Source: Jackrogersella multiformis (Eukaryota; Ascomycota; Sordariomycetes; Xylariales; Hypoxylaceae). Taken from it: DNA of 64,000 nt. The first letter of the stretch is position 1. Each line of letters opens with the position of its first letter. Below, piece by piece: positions 32,980 through 44,655 of this stretch. The notes beneath the pieces were generated by a model. That model saw nothing but the letters and a program-made list of their open reading frames with translations. It did not search any database and was not told the DNA's origin. The position numbers were made by a program, and so were the translations under genes. Where the stretch lies: positions 1,240,001 to 1,304,000 of the forward strand of contig CADCXD010000001.1 of NCBI GenBank assembly GCA_902806575.1. The letters run 5' to 3'.

Positions 32980-33792
32980 TTTCTGCCCTTTCATAGGTAC
33001 ATATGGCGTTGGTCGGTGCGGGATAACATAACACGGGAGTGGGAGTTGGGTATTAAAAACAAGGCATTTCAGGCGTTTAAAAGGTTGTGCGAGATTGCAC
33101 TTACACGCGATTGTATGATGAAATGAAATGAAAATTATATATATACCGAGCCTCTCGTCTCAATCTGTAGGTATACATTGTATATATTCTAGGTATCTAA
33201 TGTTGATATTTCCACTTGAACCAGATAACGGCCAGTTGTGAGTTTTATGTTGAGAATACATTCATAGACGTTATTTATAATGAACAAGTTAACTTGAAAG
33301 AAGTCATTTCGTCTCATAACGTAGTTCTCCTTGAATTTGTATATATTCTTTTGTCTTTCTAGTTTCCGGAGATCTGATGCTATGATATGCTATGATGTGA
33401 TGTGCCTAATAACTTGGAATATATATCCTATTCCCTATTCATATCCCCTATCCCCAATTCCGACGAGGAGCCCGTATATAACCCAAACCCAGCCACTTTT
33501 CCTTATATCTCCTAGGAGTGTCCCGTGTTGTATGTGCCAGTCCGATTTCCACCTAGCTACCTAGGTACCTAGCCTAGCCATGCAAACAAACAAAAGAAAT
33601 AACGAACGTATCGCTGGCCGTCAACTCCATAGTCAGCCCACGCCCCGCGACTCCACTACCCTGGGTATCTATCTACACCACGAAGACACCGCTAGCAATT
33701 TCCTTCCAAATTGACGATCTAGGCAGCTAAGCAGGCACCTAACATACAACCAAACAACCATACAACCAACCAAGCCATCACATCCCATCCCA
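32980..33792. other. Convergent intergenic region after hsp78
   Basis: Spacer between two gene 3' ends with AT-rich patches. A TACCTAGGTA palindrome lies at 33558-33567, and CCCATCCCATCACAT-type short repeats occur near 33778-33800. No gene is seen. Confidence 0.5.
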
Positions 33793-36700
33793 TCACATCG
33801 CCGTCCCAGGCCTCTTCGCCGCCTCAGTCTCGGCCGCGCCAAAATCGGAACTGGACCCAGGCCGCGGGCGCGCGAAGGCGGAGCGCAAGCTGAGGGAGCC
33901 GAACATCTGCTCGTGGAAGCCGAGCATGCCGGCGCTGCCGAAGGAGCTGCGCTGGGTGTGCAGGGGCGGGCGGGGCCCCGCGCCGCCGTCGTCGAAGTCC
34001 TCCTCGGACGGGTCGGGGCTGCCCGCGCGCATGTCGCGCCGCCAGAAGTCCTCGAGGCTGGGCTTCGCGGGGTTCAGGTCCGCGCGGTCTTCGTCTTCCG
34101 ACCCGCCGCCTTCGGGGGTCGCCGCCGGCGGCGACGAGAACGCGAAGTCGGGCTTGGATTGCGCGAAGTCGTTCGCGCCGGCGTCGTGAGGTTCGGGGTC
34201 GTTTTCGCCAGTAGTAGCGGTTTGGTGGATGAAGTTGGGGACTTCGATTTCGTCGCTGGTTGAAGGGGTTGTGATCTCCTTGGGGGTTTGGCTCACGGCA
34301 TCAGCTTTGACTGTGCTCGGGGCTTCTCTGTTTATAGATGGCGTCGATGTAAAGACATCAGGATGAATAGTTTCTATTTCATACGGCGTCTCTTTTTGCT
34401 TGGGATTCAAGTTGGTAAGTTGGTTGCTGTTCTTAGAAATGTCGATTCCGCTTTGCTCTTGGACAGTTTCGCTCCGACGTAGTGGCGACGAGATTATTCC
34501 TTTGACATGTCGTAGCGTAGGCGAGGGGGGAAAGATTTGGCTCTTTGCCAGGTACTGGTGGGCTTCGGCGTCGATGCTCCCCGGGTCTCTAGCCTCTTCG
34601 TCGTCGCTATCTATGATGGAATTCTTGGGGTAGTCGGCCTCATTACTTAGACGATGGGTCTTGGGTGTGATTACTATATATGTCGTTAGCAGTTGTTACC
34701 AGCAGGAGATTATGAAGTATTTTTGGGTTGTGTGGTCTGTTTCCTGGGTATAACACTTTGGAACAACCTTACAGGTGCAGTCATTGTTCTCTTGGAGACT
34801 CCAGGAGAAGTAGAAAAAACATCGGGATGAACCTACAGAAACTGCTATCAGGAGAAGAAGCACCACCATACACCAGGCTGGGAGTCGATGAAGCAATCGA
34901 GGGCTCATAGGCTGGTGCTAGTTCCAGTTCCTCCCTTAGGCTCGTCGTCGTGGCTGGCCCCTTTTCTTCAGATCCTTTGGCATCGTTGGCGGTACTTGGG
35001 CGGGAGGCTATCACTGCGAGCTGTTGTTGCGGGTTATCATTAACTGGCTCGTCGGACATAACCTGTCGTGGTTTTTTCCCCTCGGAATCTTCGTTTGAGC
35101 GGGAATCTTCTGGCTCTATGCCATCATCGAACTTTGGCACTAATGGAAAAGATCGAGCACCCGTCTCTGGGCAGAATAATGCTGCCGATGATCGTCGAGT
35201 GGGTATGGGCGGTCGGCATTTTGTAGGAGACGGGGGCACGGAAAGTTCGTTTTCAGTAGTCTCAGGATTTGCAGCTGCGCACGCCAAGTTGTAGTCGTCT
35301 ATCATACTCGGAGATACTGACGTGTTAGGGCTAGTCTTTGAGTTCGGATTTGCGCACGCAGAATCCTCACGCTGCTCTGTAGGAACCCTGGACACTGACT
35401 CGGTGGTCGCGAGCCCACTCGTAAAGGTTGAGACGTCCGCATCTTGAGTAGGATTCTGTTCCAAAACAAGGACTTTCGTCTCAGCATTTCCAGCCTCCTC
35501 CTCTACATCAAACTTCAAAGTATCTTTGCAGATCATTGCAATATCCCGCTCAACACGCTGCCGCAACCGGTTCAATACATACACCTTTGACTTTCGAGCC
35601 GATTTCGTCTTTTTCTTTTCTGTCAGCTCGAAAGGCTCTCGAGCGACAAACGTCTTGTCTAAAATGAAATGGCCTCGTTTGTGAGCTGTCATTCGGACAG
35701 AAATGGCATTGCCTCGGAGTATGTCTGCGACACCGGCTTGGATCCTGTCCAATATTGCTTCAACATTTCTCTGGGAATAAGAGTGGGAGGAATCTAAGAT
35801 AAAAACGAGAGGATCATCAAGGGACCAACCGTGGCCGCGGAGTTCCGTTATCCTGAATTCCATATCGTTCATTCGACTGATTGTATTATCAGCTGCATCT
35901 CGAACTTCAGCGAGAGCAGTTTCTACTTTGTTGACAAAGGTGAGACATTCTTGAGCATCAGAATGGAAGGAAAAGTTGCTGTTGCAGTGTATAGTTCGCT
36001 CTAAAAGGGGGAACTGGGGCCCGAGATTGTTCGTGATCGAGAATTGCAATTCTAAGCCATCGTTGTCGTGATGCCGACAGTCTTTACACCCGTCTAAGCT
36101 GATGCATAGACCGTGGACCTTTTCAAACGCTTGTCTTTCTGACCTCAAAATGCCTTCTAAAGCATACGAGGCTTCGAAAAACAAACTTTCTGCCCCTATC
36201 GAGTTCAAGGGTGCTGTTTGGCTACTATTGACTTCAGCCGTTGTATGCCACTCAGCTGGCTTTCGACGTTGACAGCGGCTTGTGAAGGAGAAGTTGATCG
36301 TGTAGCCAGGCACCGACTCGAAAGATTGCGATTTCTCAAGGAAATAGGAGCGTGGCACGCATGACATAGGCTGTACACGGCCAGCACGATGCGGGAATTT
36401 TCCCTGTTTATCTAACGGGTCGTCTCGTACCGGGCCGTCTTTCCACACGAATGCTTCGTCGTGGTGTCTTAAGAAAAGCCCGACTATGTGATGAGTCGAT
36501 ATAATGACTTCTCTTGCGGCTTCGACTGACAGGAGTTGCTTTTGGTAAGACTTGAAGGTCCTGGAAGCCCAAATCTCAGACCAGCCTCTTATAATATCAA
36601 TCTGGATTTCGAATCTCAGCGGCTTGTCCGATCCACTCGCGGCAGCATATTCCATGGCAGCTGAGTCCTTACGGGTGATCAACTCATGGCAACAATGATC

Positions 36701-37051
36701 AACGCGTCGCAGCAAGCCTTGGCATAATTCCTCACTAGCTTGCAATGACGGTGATGATTCGTAGTTTCGAGTGTATGAATAGTTTAGCGGCTCATCGAAA
36801 GTGATGGTGACTTGGACGGCGAGGTTTGTTGCCGCGGGCAGAGAGCTATTCGACAAGGAGACCGGCTTCGATTCAGGGGCCGCAGGGGCCGGTGGGGCTT
36901 CGGGTGCAGAAGTGGGTTCCGGCATAGCTCCCTCACTCCTCTTCTTTCCACGACGGTGGATCCTGAACCTTTTCATGTCGTTAACGAAGGTTCTAAGTTT
37001 GTCGGGGAAGACCCCTGACTTGGGTCTGTTTTTTGACGCATCAGAGGCCAT
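33793..37051 (-). CDS. Hypothetical protein, 1031 residues, function unknown
   Basis: I do not recognise this family. Two minus-strand exons, 34837-37051 and 33793-34673, join through a 163-nt intron (donor GTAGGT, branch GCTAAC, acceptor ATATAG) with exact phase. The downstream exon has an 881-nt open frame but no usable ATG, which supports the join. The N-terminus is basic (RFRIHRRGKKR), followed by a Pro/Ala stretch. A globular region follows at about residues 80-520 (VQVTITFDEPLNYSYTR, a CKDCRHHDND motif, LVFILDSSHSYSQRNVEAIL). The C-terminal half is disordered, rich in Ser, Pro and acidic residues, including IIDSDDEEARDPGS. Without splicing the frame would end ESPREQ at 34781. The last 400 bases are strikingly GC-rich. 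Confidence 0.78.
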
Positions 37052-39204
37052 TTTAGAGATCCTCTTAGGGGAGAAAATGAACGAATGAACAATAGACCAT
37101 CTCTACAAGAGTGAATTAAAATAAAGAGAGAGGGATATTACACACATGGTGTATAGACAAGAAATAGACATCAACGCTACCCAAACAAATCGGTATTCGC
37201 GGCAGTTCGTTTTAGAATAGCGCTCATAACATGCCACATATTACCATATTACGAGGGTCACTCGCTGGCTTTGGCATAAGCTGCCATAGATAGCCATGCA
37301 TAGGAATGTAGATGGTATGATTGGGGACTTGGTCCAAGTGGGACTCGGGTTGTTTTCAGCATTTCATGCCCTGTTGATAGATAGGAATTATACCAACATG
37401 CTTAGTTGTACCAACGCGTCCTAGCACCAGCCGGGCAGACTCGGGAGATGCGGGCGAGGTAGACAGATAATCAAATCAAGCCAATCAGAAAAGCCTCACT
37501 GAGACAACTCAATATGTAATAGGCGGCGATTCCCGGTTGTGTCTCCTTGGGTCTCCTTGGGTCCCCATAGCAGCCATGTCAGCCATACGACGGTGGGCTG
37601 AAACGGAGGGTTGGAGTGGAACAAGTCAGTGGCGTGACTCCCATTCGTCCGATCTGGCGCTTTGCTGTTGTCTTATCATTTGCAGGAGACACTATCCTGT
37701 TTCCTGGGACAGGTTTCCCCTCGATCGCTTTTGAGATGCGATGGAGAAGGTTCCGCAAAGGCTTGAGGTTTAAATGTTTTGGACGAATTACAGATGAATA
37801 TGTTTTTAGTAAACCTTAGACCAAGTTCATCTTGTTAAAGGGGCACTTACTACAGTACGGGGTGCGTACGGGGCGGTGGGTACTACCAGCCAGGTATACG
37901 ATAAGGTTATGATCCACTATTTCCGGTTACCAGAACCGCGGGACGGGCCTTCAACTTCAACTTCAATAACTACCAGGTACCTAGGTAGGTACACTACAAC
38001 CTTCAATACCTAGGTACCTAGCCGGTAACTATACCCAGGTAGAATGTGGTTACACCTGGGCACCGATTTGACACATCATAGCCATCTAAGGTGCAAAGTT
38101 TTTCTAGAATATTTTATGATCTGTAATATGATTTAATTCTATTTCTGACATGTGTTCTTAACTATCTGGAGAGGAGGTTGGACACTGATTTTAATTGGAC
38201 GTAAATATATTATTATGGGGCTCAACTGTTCATCCTAAGAGCATCATGTATATCTAAGTAGGTAGGTAACTAGGTAACTAGATCTATAATAGGAGACAAA
38301 GTATTCTTTAGAGAATATGTACCTAGGTACTTGTAGAACTCAGACATAATACTTCTACATACTAAACTAAGAAAGTTGCTGTTTTATAAGATACAGCAAC
38401 CCCATCCTTTGCGCACCTATGTTAGATACCTAATGATATGAACTACCATCTCTTCGTCAGTTAGGCATATTAGTACAAAGTATTGCCTTTGACTGTTGTT
38501 CAATATGATCAACATAGCCATGCAGAACCTATTTTCTCTTCAGGGTCTTTACAGGAGGAGTATATCTGTGCGTAAGGCCAACTAGAACCACGTGGACAAA
38601 CAGGATGAAAGAGATACACGAGACATCGAAACGGAAGGTTTTGCTTCTGCAGCCAGAATATTTCGTTTCTACATCTATCCAAGTATCTAGCAGCCTTTGA
38701 CTAGGCACTATCCTCTGATGTCTACCGCGGCCAACTTACAAGGACGAAGGCAACAGAGACGGGCAGCGTCCTTAAGTCAATTTGAAACTTCAACTGAACT
38801 AAATCCATCAGTTTGCCATTTTTGCTGCATTTATAAAATCAGTTACCTACCTACCTGGGTAGGTAGCTTCTCATTTCGAACTGGTTACTTGTCATTTACA
38901 AGTGAGGTTATTTAGACCCATGTTAATACCCGTCTTCCTGTCCTATTATTCTCGGACACCTACCTAGGTACCTACCTACTTATCTAGATGCCTAGTAAGT
39001 AATTTCAGCGTTTGCATTCTTATTATAGGATACGTATGTAGATAATTAATACCTATATTAGCTATCATCAGTTCAGAATAAGCACCAGTTAATTCAAAAC
39101 CTCGACAACCTGACTTACATTATTTCATTCAAGTAAATGCCGTTACCTGGCTTGACTTGAACTGTTAGAGACGCTAGATACGGCACCTATCACAACTGTC
39201 AACC
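37052..39204. other. Gene-free 2.2-kb region
   Basis: No frame resembling a known protein. It is rich in TACCTAGGTA palindromes (37978-37987, 38007-38016, 38320-38329, 38961-38970) and contains another inverted repeat, ACCTACCTGGGTAGGT, near 38847-38862. The first part is probably the promoter of the hypothetical gene at 33793-37051. Confidence 0.5.
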
Positions 39205-39578
39205 ATGAAGGCCTCGCAAAAAGCTGTCGTCCGAGGTTGGAATGAATACTTCGGACCGGGAGATCTCCCGGACTGGCAACGCTTGATGGCCGACCTAAGC
39301 ATCGAAGGAAGCTTCACAAGCAAGACCCAGTGCCGAAAGGTAGACAGACTTCCTACTACACTGCCCTGCACACGACTGACCTCTTTCCCTAGGCTCTCAA
39401 TCTTATTTGGGTGAACATAGTAGATTTCCTCGAGGATATCGAGGCAGGTCGTCAGCCATATCTATTCGCGCAAGAGAAAGAGCTTCGTATATATACGCAA
39501 GACACCGGGAAGATTTATCCCAGGAAATCCATACCCAAGAAGAGCCCGCTTCGAAGCCTATTGGCCAATATTTTCTAG
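39205..39578 (+). CDS. Small hypothetical protein, 106 residues
   Basis: Two exons, 39205-39339 and 39393-39578, join through a 53-nt intron (GTAGAC donor, TTTCCCTAG acceptor) with exact phase. The product starts MKASQKAVVRGWNEYFGPG and ends with a basic tail (YPRKSIPKKSPLRSLLANIF). It has no signal peptide or membrane segment. Clean splice sites, balanced composition and a tail-to-tail position 144 bp from utp18 suggest a real small gene. I cannot assign a family. The abundant Trp, Asp and Lys residues resemble a small soluble or nucleic-acid-associated protein, but this is only composition. Confidence 0.6.
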
Positions 39579-39722
39579 TCGAAGGGTTAATGCCGGGGAT
39601 AAATGAATGGGGATGGACAAGTCATGGATTTATCCCTAGGGGTGGAGTTTCAAGGATACAATACGCAAGAGGGTGTGAATATCATTTTGTCCGCAGAAGG
39701 AATGCGGTAACTCCTAGTCTGT

Positions 39723-41498
39723 CTAGCTTCGGATCTCCCATAATCTAATCTTTCCTGCATCGTTACCAACCGCCAGCAGGTCACTCTTTCTCCCAAATGT
39801 TACAGCTGATATTCTACCGAGCGGTGTCTGTTCTGTCGGCCAGTTCCTGTAGACCGTGCAACTCGGTAAATGCGCTAGTCGTAACGCATCTTTCTTGTGT
39901 CTACTGCCAAACGCCAATACTTGGCCATCGGGGCTGAACGTGAGGACTGTAACCGGCGTTGTGAGCTGCATGAAACACCGGGTCGGTTCAGGTCGCTCCT
40001 TGACCGCCAGCTCATCGTCCGAGGAGGGCAATATCAAGGCCTGTCGATCGTAAATATTCGTTACGCCACTGTTCGAACCAATCGCTATCCATCGGTCCTC
40101 GCCAAGAAAAACAGGGCCATTGCGGCCTCCTAGCGCCATAACTGTCCCGCCGTTGGAGCCTTCGTCGTGCCAGATTGCCAGAAAGCGTCTTGAAGCCAAA
40201 CTCCACTCACCAACCTGGCCTCCCCTGCCCAGGATCGTGAGACCATGACTATTACTCCACCATGAGAAATCTGCGATACCGCCTCTGCTATCAAGTCTAG
40301 CAGCAGCAATCCATTGCATTGTGCCGACGTTCAAGATATTGATGATACCACCACCTTTTCTTGTGGTAGCAATCAACCCTATGTATTGCCCACAAGGACT
40401 GAGCTTGAAGCGTTCCCATGTCCTCTGTTCCAGACGATGACCTTGAATTTTATTGGTCTTCTGTATTGTCCCAGTTGCTAAGTCCCACGAGTGAATATAT
40501 CGTCGTCGCCCAGCGAAGAAGATCTTGTCGCCGGTAGGGTATAGAAATTCAGCTCTCCGAACGGGAACCTGTTGGACTTTTGCCGATGTCAAGAGGGGAT
40601 TTGGTGTTGGATAAGCAGTCGGGGCGATGTGATGTAGGTGCAATACGGAGGACGTGCTAGAAGACAGCAGAACAGGGTATTCTGGATGGAAGGCAAGAGA
40701 CGTGACCTCGTCTTTGTGCGTGTCGGGTATATCGCGAGATCTTTGAATATCAATGACCTCTGGACGAAGCTTCTTCGACTTCTGAGTCTTGGGTTCCTTT
40801 AACGCACTGGCATCCCGGAGGAACTTATCCAACGGGAGCGCAGATGCCTCCGCATCCCTTTCGTCGTTCGCCTCATCCTCTGATATGTCCGAGTCATTTG
40901 TCGCGACAGATGACCGCCGTCGACGCTTCGCTGGAGGTTCCTGAGCCTCTTGTGCCCATACCGGAAGAGGATTGAGCCTCAAATATTGTTGCCGGAGTCT
41001 TTTAGTATATTCGGTACCGCTCACAACGTCATCTGCCTCGCTAATCCGTAGCTTTCGCAATTGGGTCGCATCCGCTAGTGATATAGTCAAGCGGTCGTCA
41101 TCACTATCTTCCCAAGCAGACTTATCCTTCTCGGGAATTTCCTGGCCCTTCGCGGACGATGCCGCTAACAGCTCTTTGCTGCCACTAGGTGCAGCTCCGC
41201 CTACGTCGAAAGTAAAGAGGTCTGCATCATCTACATCCTCCAAACCAGTCTGAAGATCATTCTCCTCTTTGTCGCCGAAACCTGGAAAGGGAGCATCCTC
41301 GTCATCAGATCCTGACTCATCCAGGAACAAATTTTCGCGGAAATTGGCCGTATCCCCAAGGACAAATCGTTCAAGCTCTTCCTCGTCCTCGTCCTTGTCA
41401 ATTACCTGCGCTTGTCGGATCTGCAGTGCGGTTTCTTCGTCGCTGGCGAATTCGGAATCCTCTTGACTAGATGACGATGTATTATCGTCTTCCTCCAT
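39723..41498 (-). CDS. utp18: Utp18, U3 snoRNP / small-subunit processome WD40 protein
   Basis: A nucleolar UtpB component needed for 18S rRNA processing; in yeast its N-terminal motif recruits the exosome cofactor Mtr4. Single exon, 591 residues. The first about 230 residues are highly acidic and Ser-rich (EDDNTSSSSQEDSEFASDEE), with the family motifs RFVLGDTANF and LRKLRISEADDVVSGTEYTKRLR before the repeats. The WD40 propeller starts near residue 250 (THKDEVTSLAFHPEYPVLLS) and ends VGNDAGKIRLWEIRS. FFAGRRRYIHSWDL and FKLSPCGQYIGLI are typical of Utp18. The closest neighbour is convergent. Confidence 0.94.
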   Translation of the reverse strand: MEEDDNTSSSSQEDSEFASDEETALQIRQAQVIDKDEDEEELERFVLGDTANFRENLFLDESGSDDEDAPFPGFGDKEENDLQTGLEDVDDADLFTFDVGGAAPSGSKELLAASSAKGQEIPEKDKSAWEDSDDDRLTISLADATQLRKLRISEADDVVSGTEYTKRLRQQYLRLNPLPVWAQEAQEPPAKRRRRSSVATNDSDISEDEANDERDAEASALPLDKFLRDASALKEPKTQKSKKLRPEVIDIQRSRDIPDTHKDEVTSLAFHPEYPVLLSSSTSSVLHLHHIAPTAYPTPNPLLTSAKVQQVPVRRAEFLYPTGDKIFFAGRRRYIHSWDLATGTIQKTNKIQGHRLEQRTWERFKLSPCGQYIGLIATTRKGGGIINILNVGTMQWIAAARLDSRGGIADFSWWSNSHGLTILGRGGQVGEWSLASRRFLAIWHDEGSNGGTVMALGGRNGPVFLGEDRWIAIGSNSGVTNIYDRQALILPSSDDELAVKERPEPTRCFMQLTTPVTVLTFSPDGQVLAFGSRHKKDALRLAHLPSCTVYRNWPTEQTPLGRISAVTFGRKSDLLAVGNDAGKIRLWEIRS

Positions 41499-41961
41499 TG
41501 TAAATGGTGTATATTGTGTGGCTTGGAGGTATTGTGATTCGCCGATTGAATTTGCTTGTTGAAGTTGAGCGCGACAGAATTTCTATCGTGGCATGGAATC
41601 AACTTTTTTTTTTCTCGGTCTTACAGAAGCCCTGTAGATGCCCCACTATTTAGCGCTACTACCTGGCTCCACCCCTAACCTTAATGTACCTATGTACTAC
41701 TAGGTCCACTATACAAAGTCCCCCCTTTTTACTCAATTCCATAGTTCCCAACCTTACCTACCTCCTATTTACCTAGGTAGGTACTCATATCCATGGATGT
41801 CCAGTCTTGTTATGATATCACTTATAATAATACAGGAAACAAGAGCTTTTTGCTGTCATATCCCAATGATTGATGACTCTGAGAAAAATCTTAAAGTAGT
41901 ATGCACCTCACGAAAAAGGGGGGTCAAACTACCCTAGGTAGCTACCTGGTAGGTATATTGG
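41499..41961. other. Short intergenic region upstream of utp18
   Basis: Promoter of utp18 and 3' end of the next gene. A run of nine T occurs near 41605, and a TACCTAGGTA palindrome lies at 41770-41779. No gene is seen. Confidence 0.55.
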
Positions 41962-44655
41962 TTAAGCCGCCGCCGCAGCAATCAGTTCACCCCTTAAGAT
42001 GCCCAAGTCTTCACTTACAGACTGATGACTTCGAAGCGTCAAGACCGCCCCTTTCTGGGCAATGTTAACGATATTTTCAATCTTGCCTCCCTGTGCTAAG
42101 CCTGCGACCAGAACACCTAGAAAAGTGTCTCCAACTCCATTTACTGAGACTATGTCCTCCACCTGTTCCACTGCAGGGAATAGTCTCATGTAGATGCCTC
42201 CAACTTCAGGGTGGTCGGTAGAACATCTCGAGAGAATGAATTTCTTACACGCCGGGTCCAGTAGGCGAGGATCGTCCTTCCTCAAAATTGCTGTCAGCAG
42301 AGCGCCGTAATTCCCCATTTTCGTGACGATAATCGGGATGTATGGAAGAAGCTGGACGGCCTGTTGTGGAATACCAGCATCCGTCATTTCGACAGAGGTA
42401 AGCTTCACAAACCGGTCTCTAGCTCCTCTCATACCGAAAGCGTCGATAATCTCCCACCAGCGTGGATCCTCAAAATATTCGTGTCGCTGTGCTGCTGCGT
42501 GCATAGCTGCTAGCTCATATTGATTGGGTGTCGCTAGATCAACATTAGGCTTTGGAAAGACACCTAGGCTTTCTATGTCTTTTTCGTTGCAGAATAAACG
42601 GGTAGATTTCTCCTGCGAAACTGGCTCGAAACCCACGGAGGCACCATTGTGCTTCCCGGCCTGTATCCAGGCTCGCAAATCACGATCTGCCCAATTCCCA
42701 TCGACCACAAGCCACTTCGGTTTGGACGCTTTTACAGTAGAATTCCAGTGTTCTGAGAATGAATGGGCAGTAAAAATGCCCATATCTGCCATGCCAAGGA
42801 CCAGATTTTTGCTAGCATCGTTAACAGCCACGTATTGAGCAGTCCGGCTGGTTGCGTGGTATTCGCGGCCCAATTGTCTAATACATGATGTATCCATGCC
42901 ATTCGCTTTCATGGACGAAAGTACGGTTGAGCCAGCTCTACGTTGATTAGCGATTATGCCGTTGGAGATTGTCTTTTACAACTCACATATCATCCCCAAT
43001 CATACTGCAGAGTCGCACTTTAGGACTTCGCATAACTCTCTGGGCTGCGAGTGCCACGTTGCGACCGACACCACCTATAGACTGGCCGATATGAGCTGGG
43101 TTTGATGTATGTAGATGAGGATCAGGGTGTTCTAATGAGTCTTCGCCAACGTAGTCACAGCTCAAGTCTACAGCTACAGAACCAGCAACAAGGATGTCCG
43201 CCTGAGAAATAGCCTACAATTGTCAGTCTAGTCCAAGAATATTGTGGCAATTTTTGTCAGGCTGAAATGCCATAAATCAGGTTTAATTCACAGTGTTACA
43301 ATGCAGTGGGAATTGTAGATGCAATATAGATATTCTTACCTCAGTCTCTTTCGGTGTTTTATCTATCGGAGTATTTCTGCTCTCGAATGGTTGAAAACTG
43401 GATTGGTGCCTCACCCTATTCCACATGCGTCAGACTGAGATTACATCCGGGAGGAGCAAAAAGCTCACGATTTATTAAACGGCACGGAATCTTCCCCAGC
43501 AAATCGCGAAAGCGCAACGGCTATCTTAGTAGCCCGCTCTACATTTGCCCGCACCAAGACTTTGTTTGCTAGCACACTTCTTTCATTAGTGAGTTGCCTG
43601 ATCCTCTTCAAGATAAAGGGCGTGTTTTCATTTCCGAGAGCACCTTGCTGTGTTGATTCATTGACGGCTTGCTCAATGACGGCATCCATCTCACTCCGAG
43701 GAATAGAAAACTCCTCGGGTATCGGATTAGCAAACAGGAGTCCTGACTCAATGCCTAGTCTCTCTTGTGCCAAGATCATGGCAGCTGCCTGTTCCTCATT
43801 GTGAACAATAGAGGGGCTTTTAACGCCACTGTCTCGTGCCCAGAACGCTGGAAAGTCCACGGTGCCTGTTCGACCATCGGCGAAGGTTGATACAAGAACG
43901 CCTTGAGTTTCCAAATACTCCAAGGTCCTAGGGATATCCAGGAATCCTTTGCATCCGCTGCTGATTACTGCCATCCTTGTTCTGCCGAGTTCTGTAAGAT
44001 CAGCAGAAATATCGAACGATTCATGGCCACCGCGATGCACGCCACCAAGACCACCGGTCCCAAAGACTTGAATTCCGGCAAGTCTTGCTAGAATCATAGT
44101 ACCAGCAATGGTTGTCCCTCCGTGGATCTTATTACCCGCTATCCCCTATATAGAAAGATGTATTCAGAATTAAGCGCAAGGTGTGATTGCATAATTATGA
44201 TCATGGTAGATCTGCGGGGGTTCAGCACGTACCATGCCAACTAAGTAGGCGATATCTCGTCGAGACACCTTCTTTGGTGAGCCCTCGACCATGCGGGCCA
44301 CTTCATCGGGTAAGAGGCCAACCGTGGGTATGCCTCCCAGGATGCCAGCCACGGCAGGCACACCACCATTACGTCGAACGATACCCTCCAAGTCCAAGTC
44401 ATTTCCTAGAGCTCCATGGGTATATATGGTCGATTCAAGCGCGACCACAGGCTTGTTTGTAGCTAACGCATCAGTTACTTCTTCAGATACTCTGAGGATA
44501 TCCTTCAAAGCTGCCAAGTTGCCCGTGCTCGATATTTGACTTAGTTTCCTTGAGCTTGAAAATAGCCGTGGATGGATATGGGAAAATGAAGTTTGTTGTA
44601 GGGCCTGACTGTAAAAGCTCTTAGATAAGAGCCGTGGTTGACGTAAAACCGTCAT
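41962..44655 (-). CDS. Fused pseudouridine-5'-phosphate glycosidase and PfkB pseudouridine kinase
   Basis: Breaks down pseudouridine from RNA turnover: the kinase makes pseudouridine-5'-phosphate, and the glycosidase splits it to uracil and ribose-5-phosphate. Five minus-strand exons: 44233-44655, 43469-44145, 43340-43415, 42987-43213 and 41962-42937, giving 792 residues; all phases close. Residues 1-45 are Ser/Arg-rich and probably target mitochondria. The PsuG (IndA-like) domain follows: PVVALESTIYTHGALG, NKIHGGTTIAGTM, GTGGLGGVHRGGH and FANPIPEEFSIP. A short linker in exon 3 leads to the PfkB domain: ILVAGSVAVDLSCDY, GGVGRNVALAAQR, and the catalytic signature NGVGDTFLG near the C-terminus. 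Bacteria encode the two activities as separate psuG and psuK genes. Orthology is clear at domain level. Confidence 0.93.

Noticed and set aside
34781..34836. Unspliced C-terminus ending ESPREQ for the large unknown protein
   Set aside because: A good donor with exact phase leads to an 881-nt open exon without its own start. Kept only as a possible retained-intron isoform.
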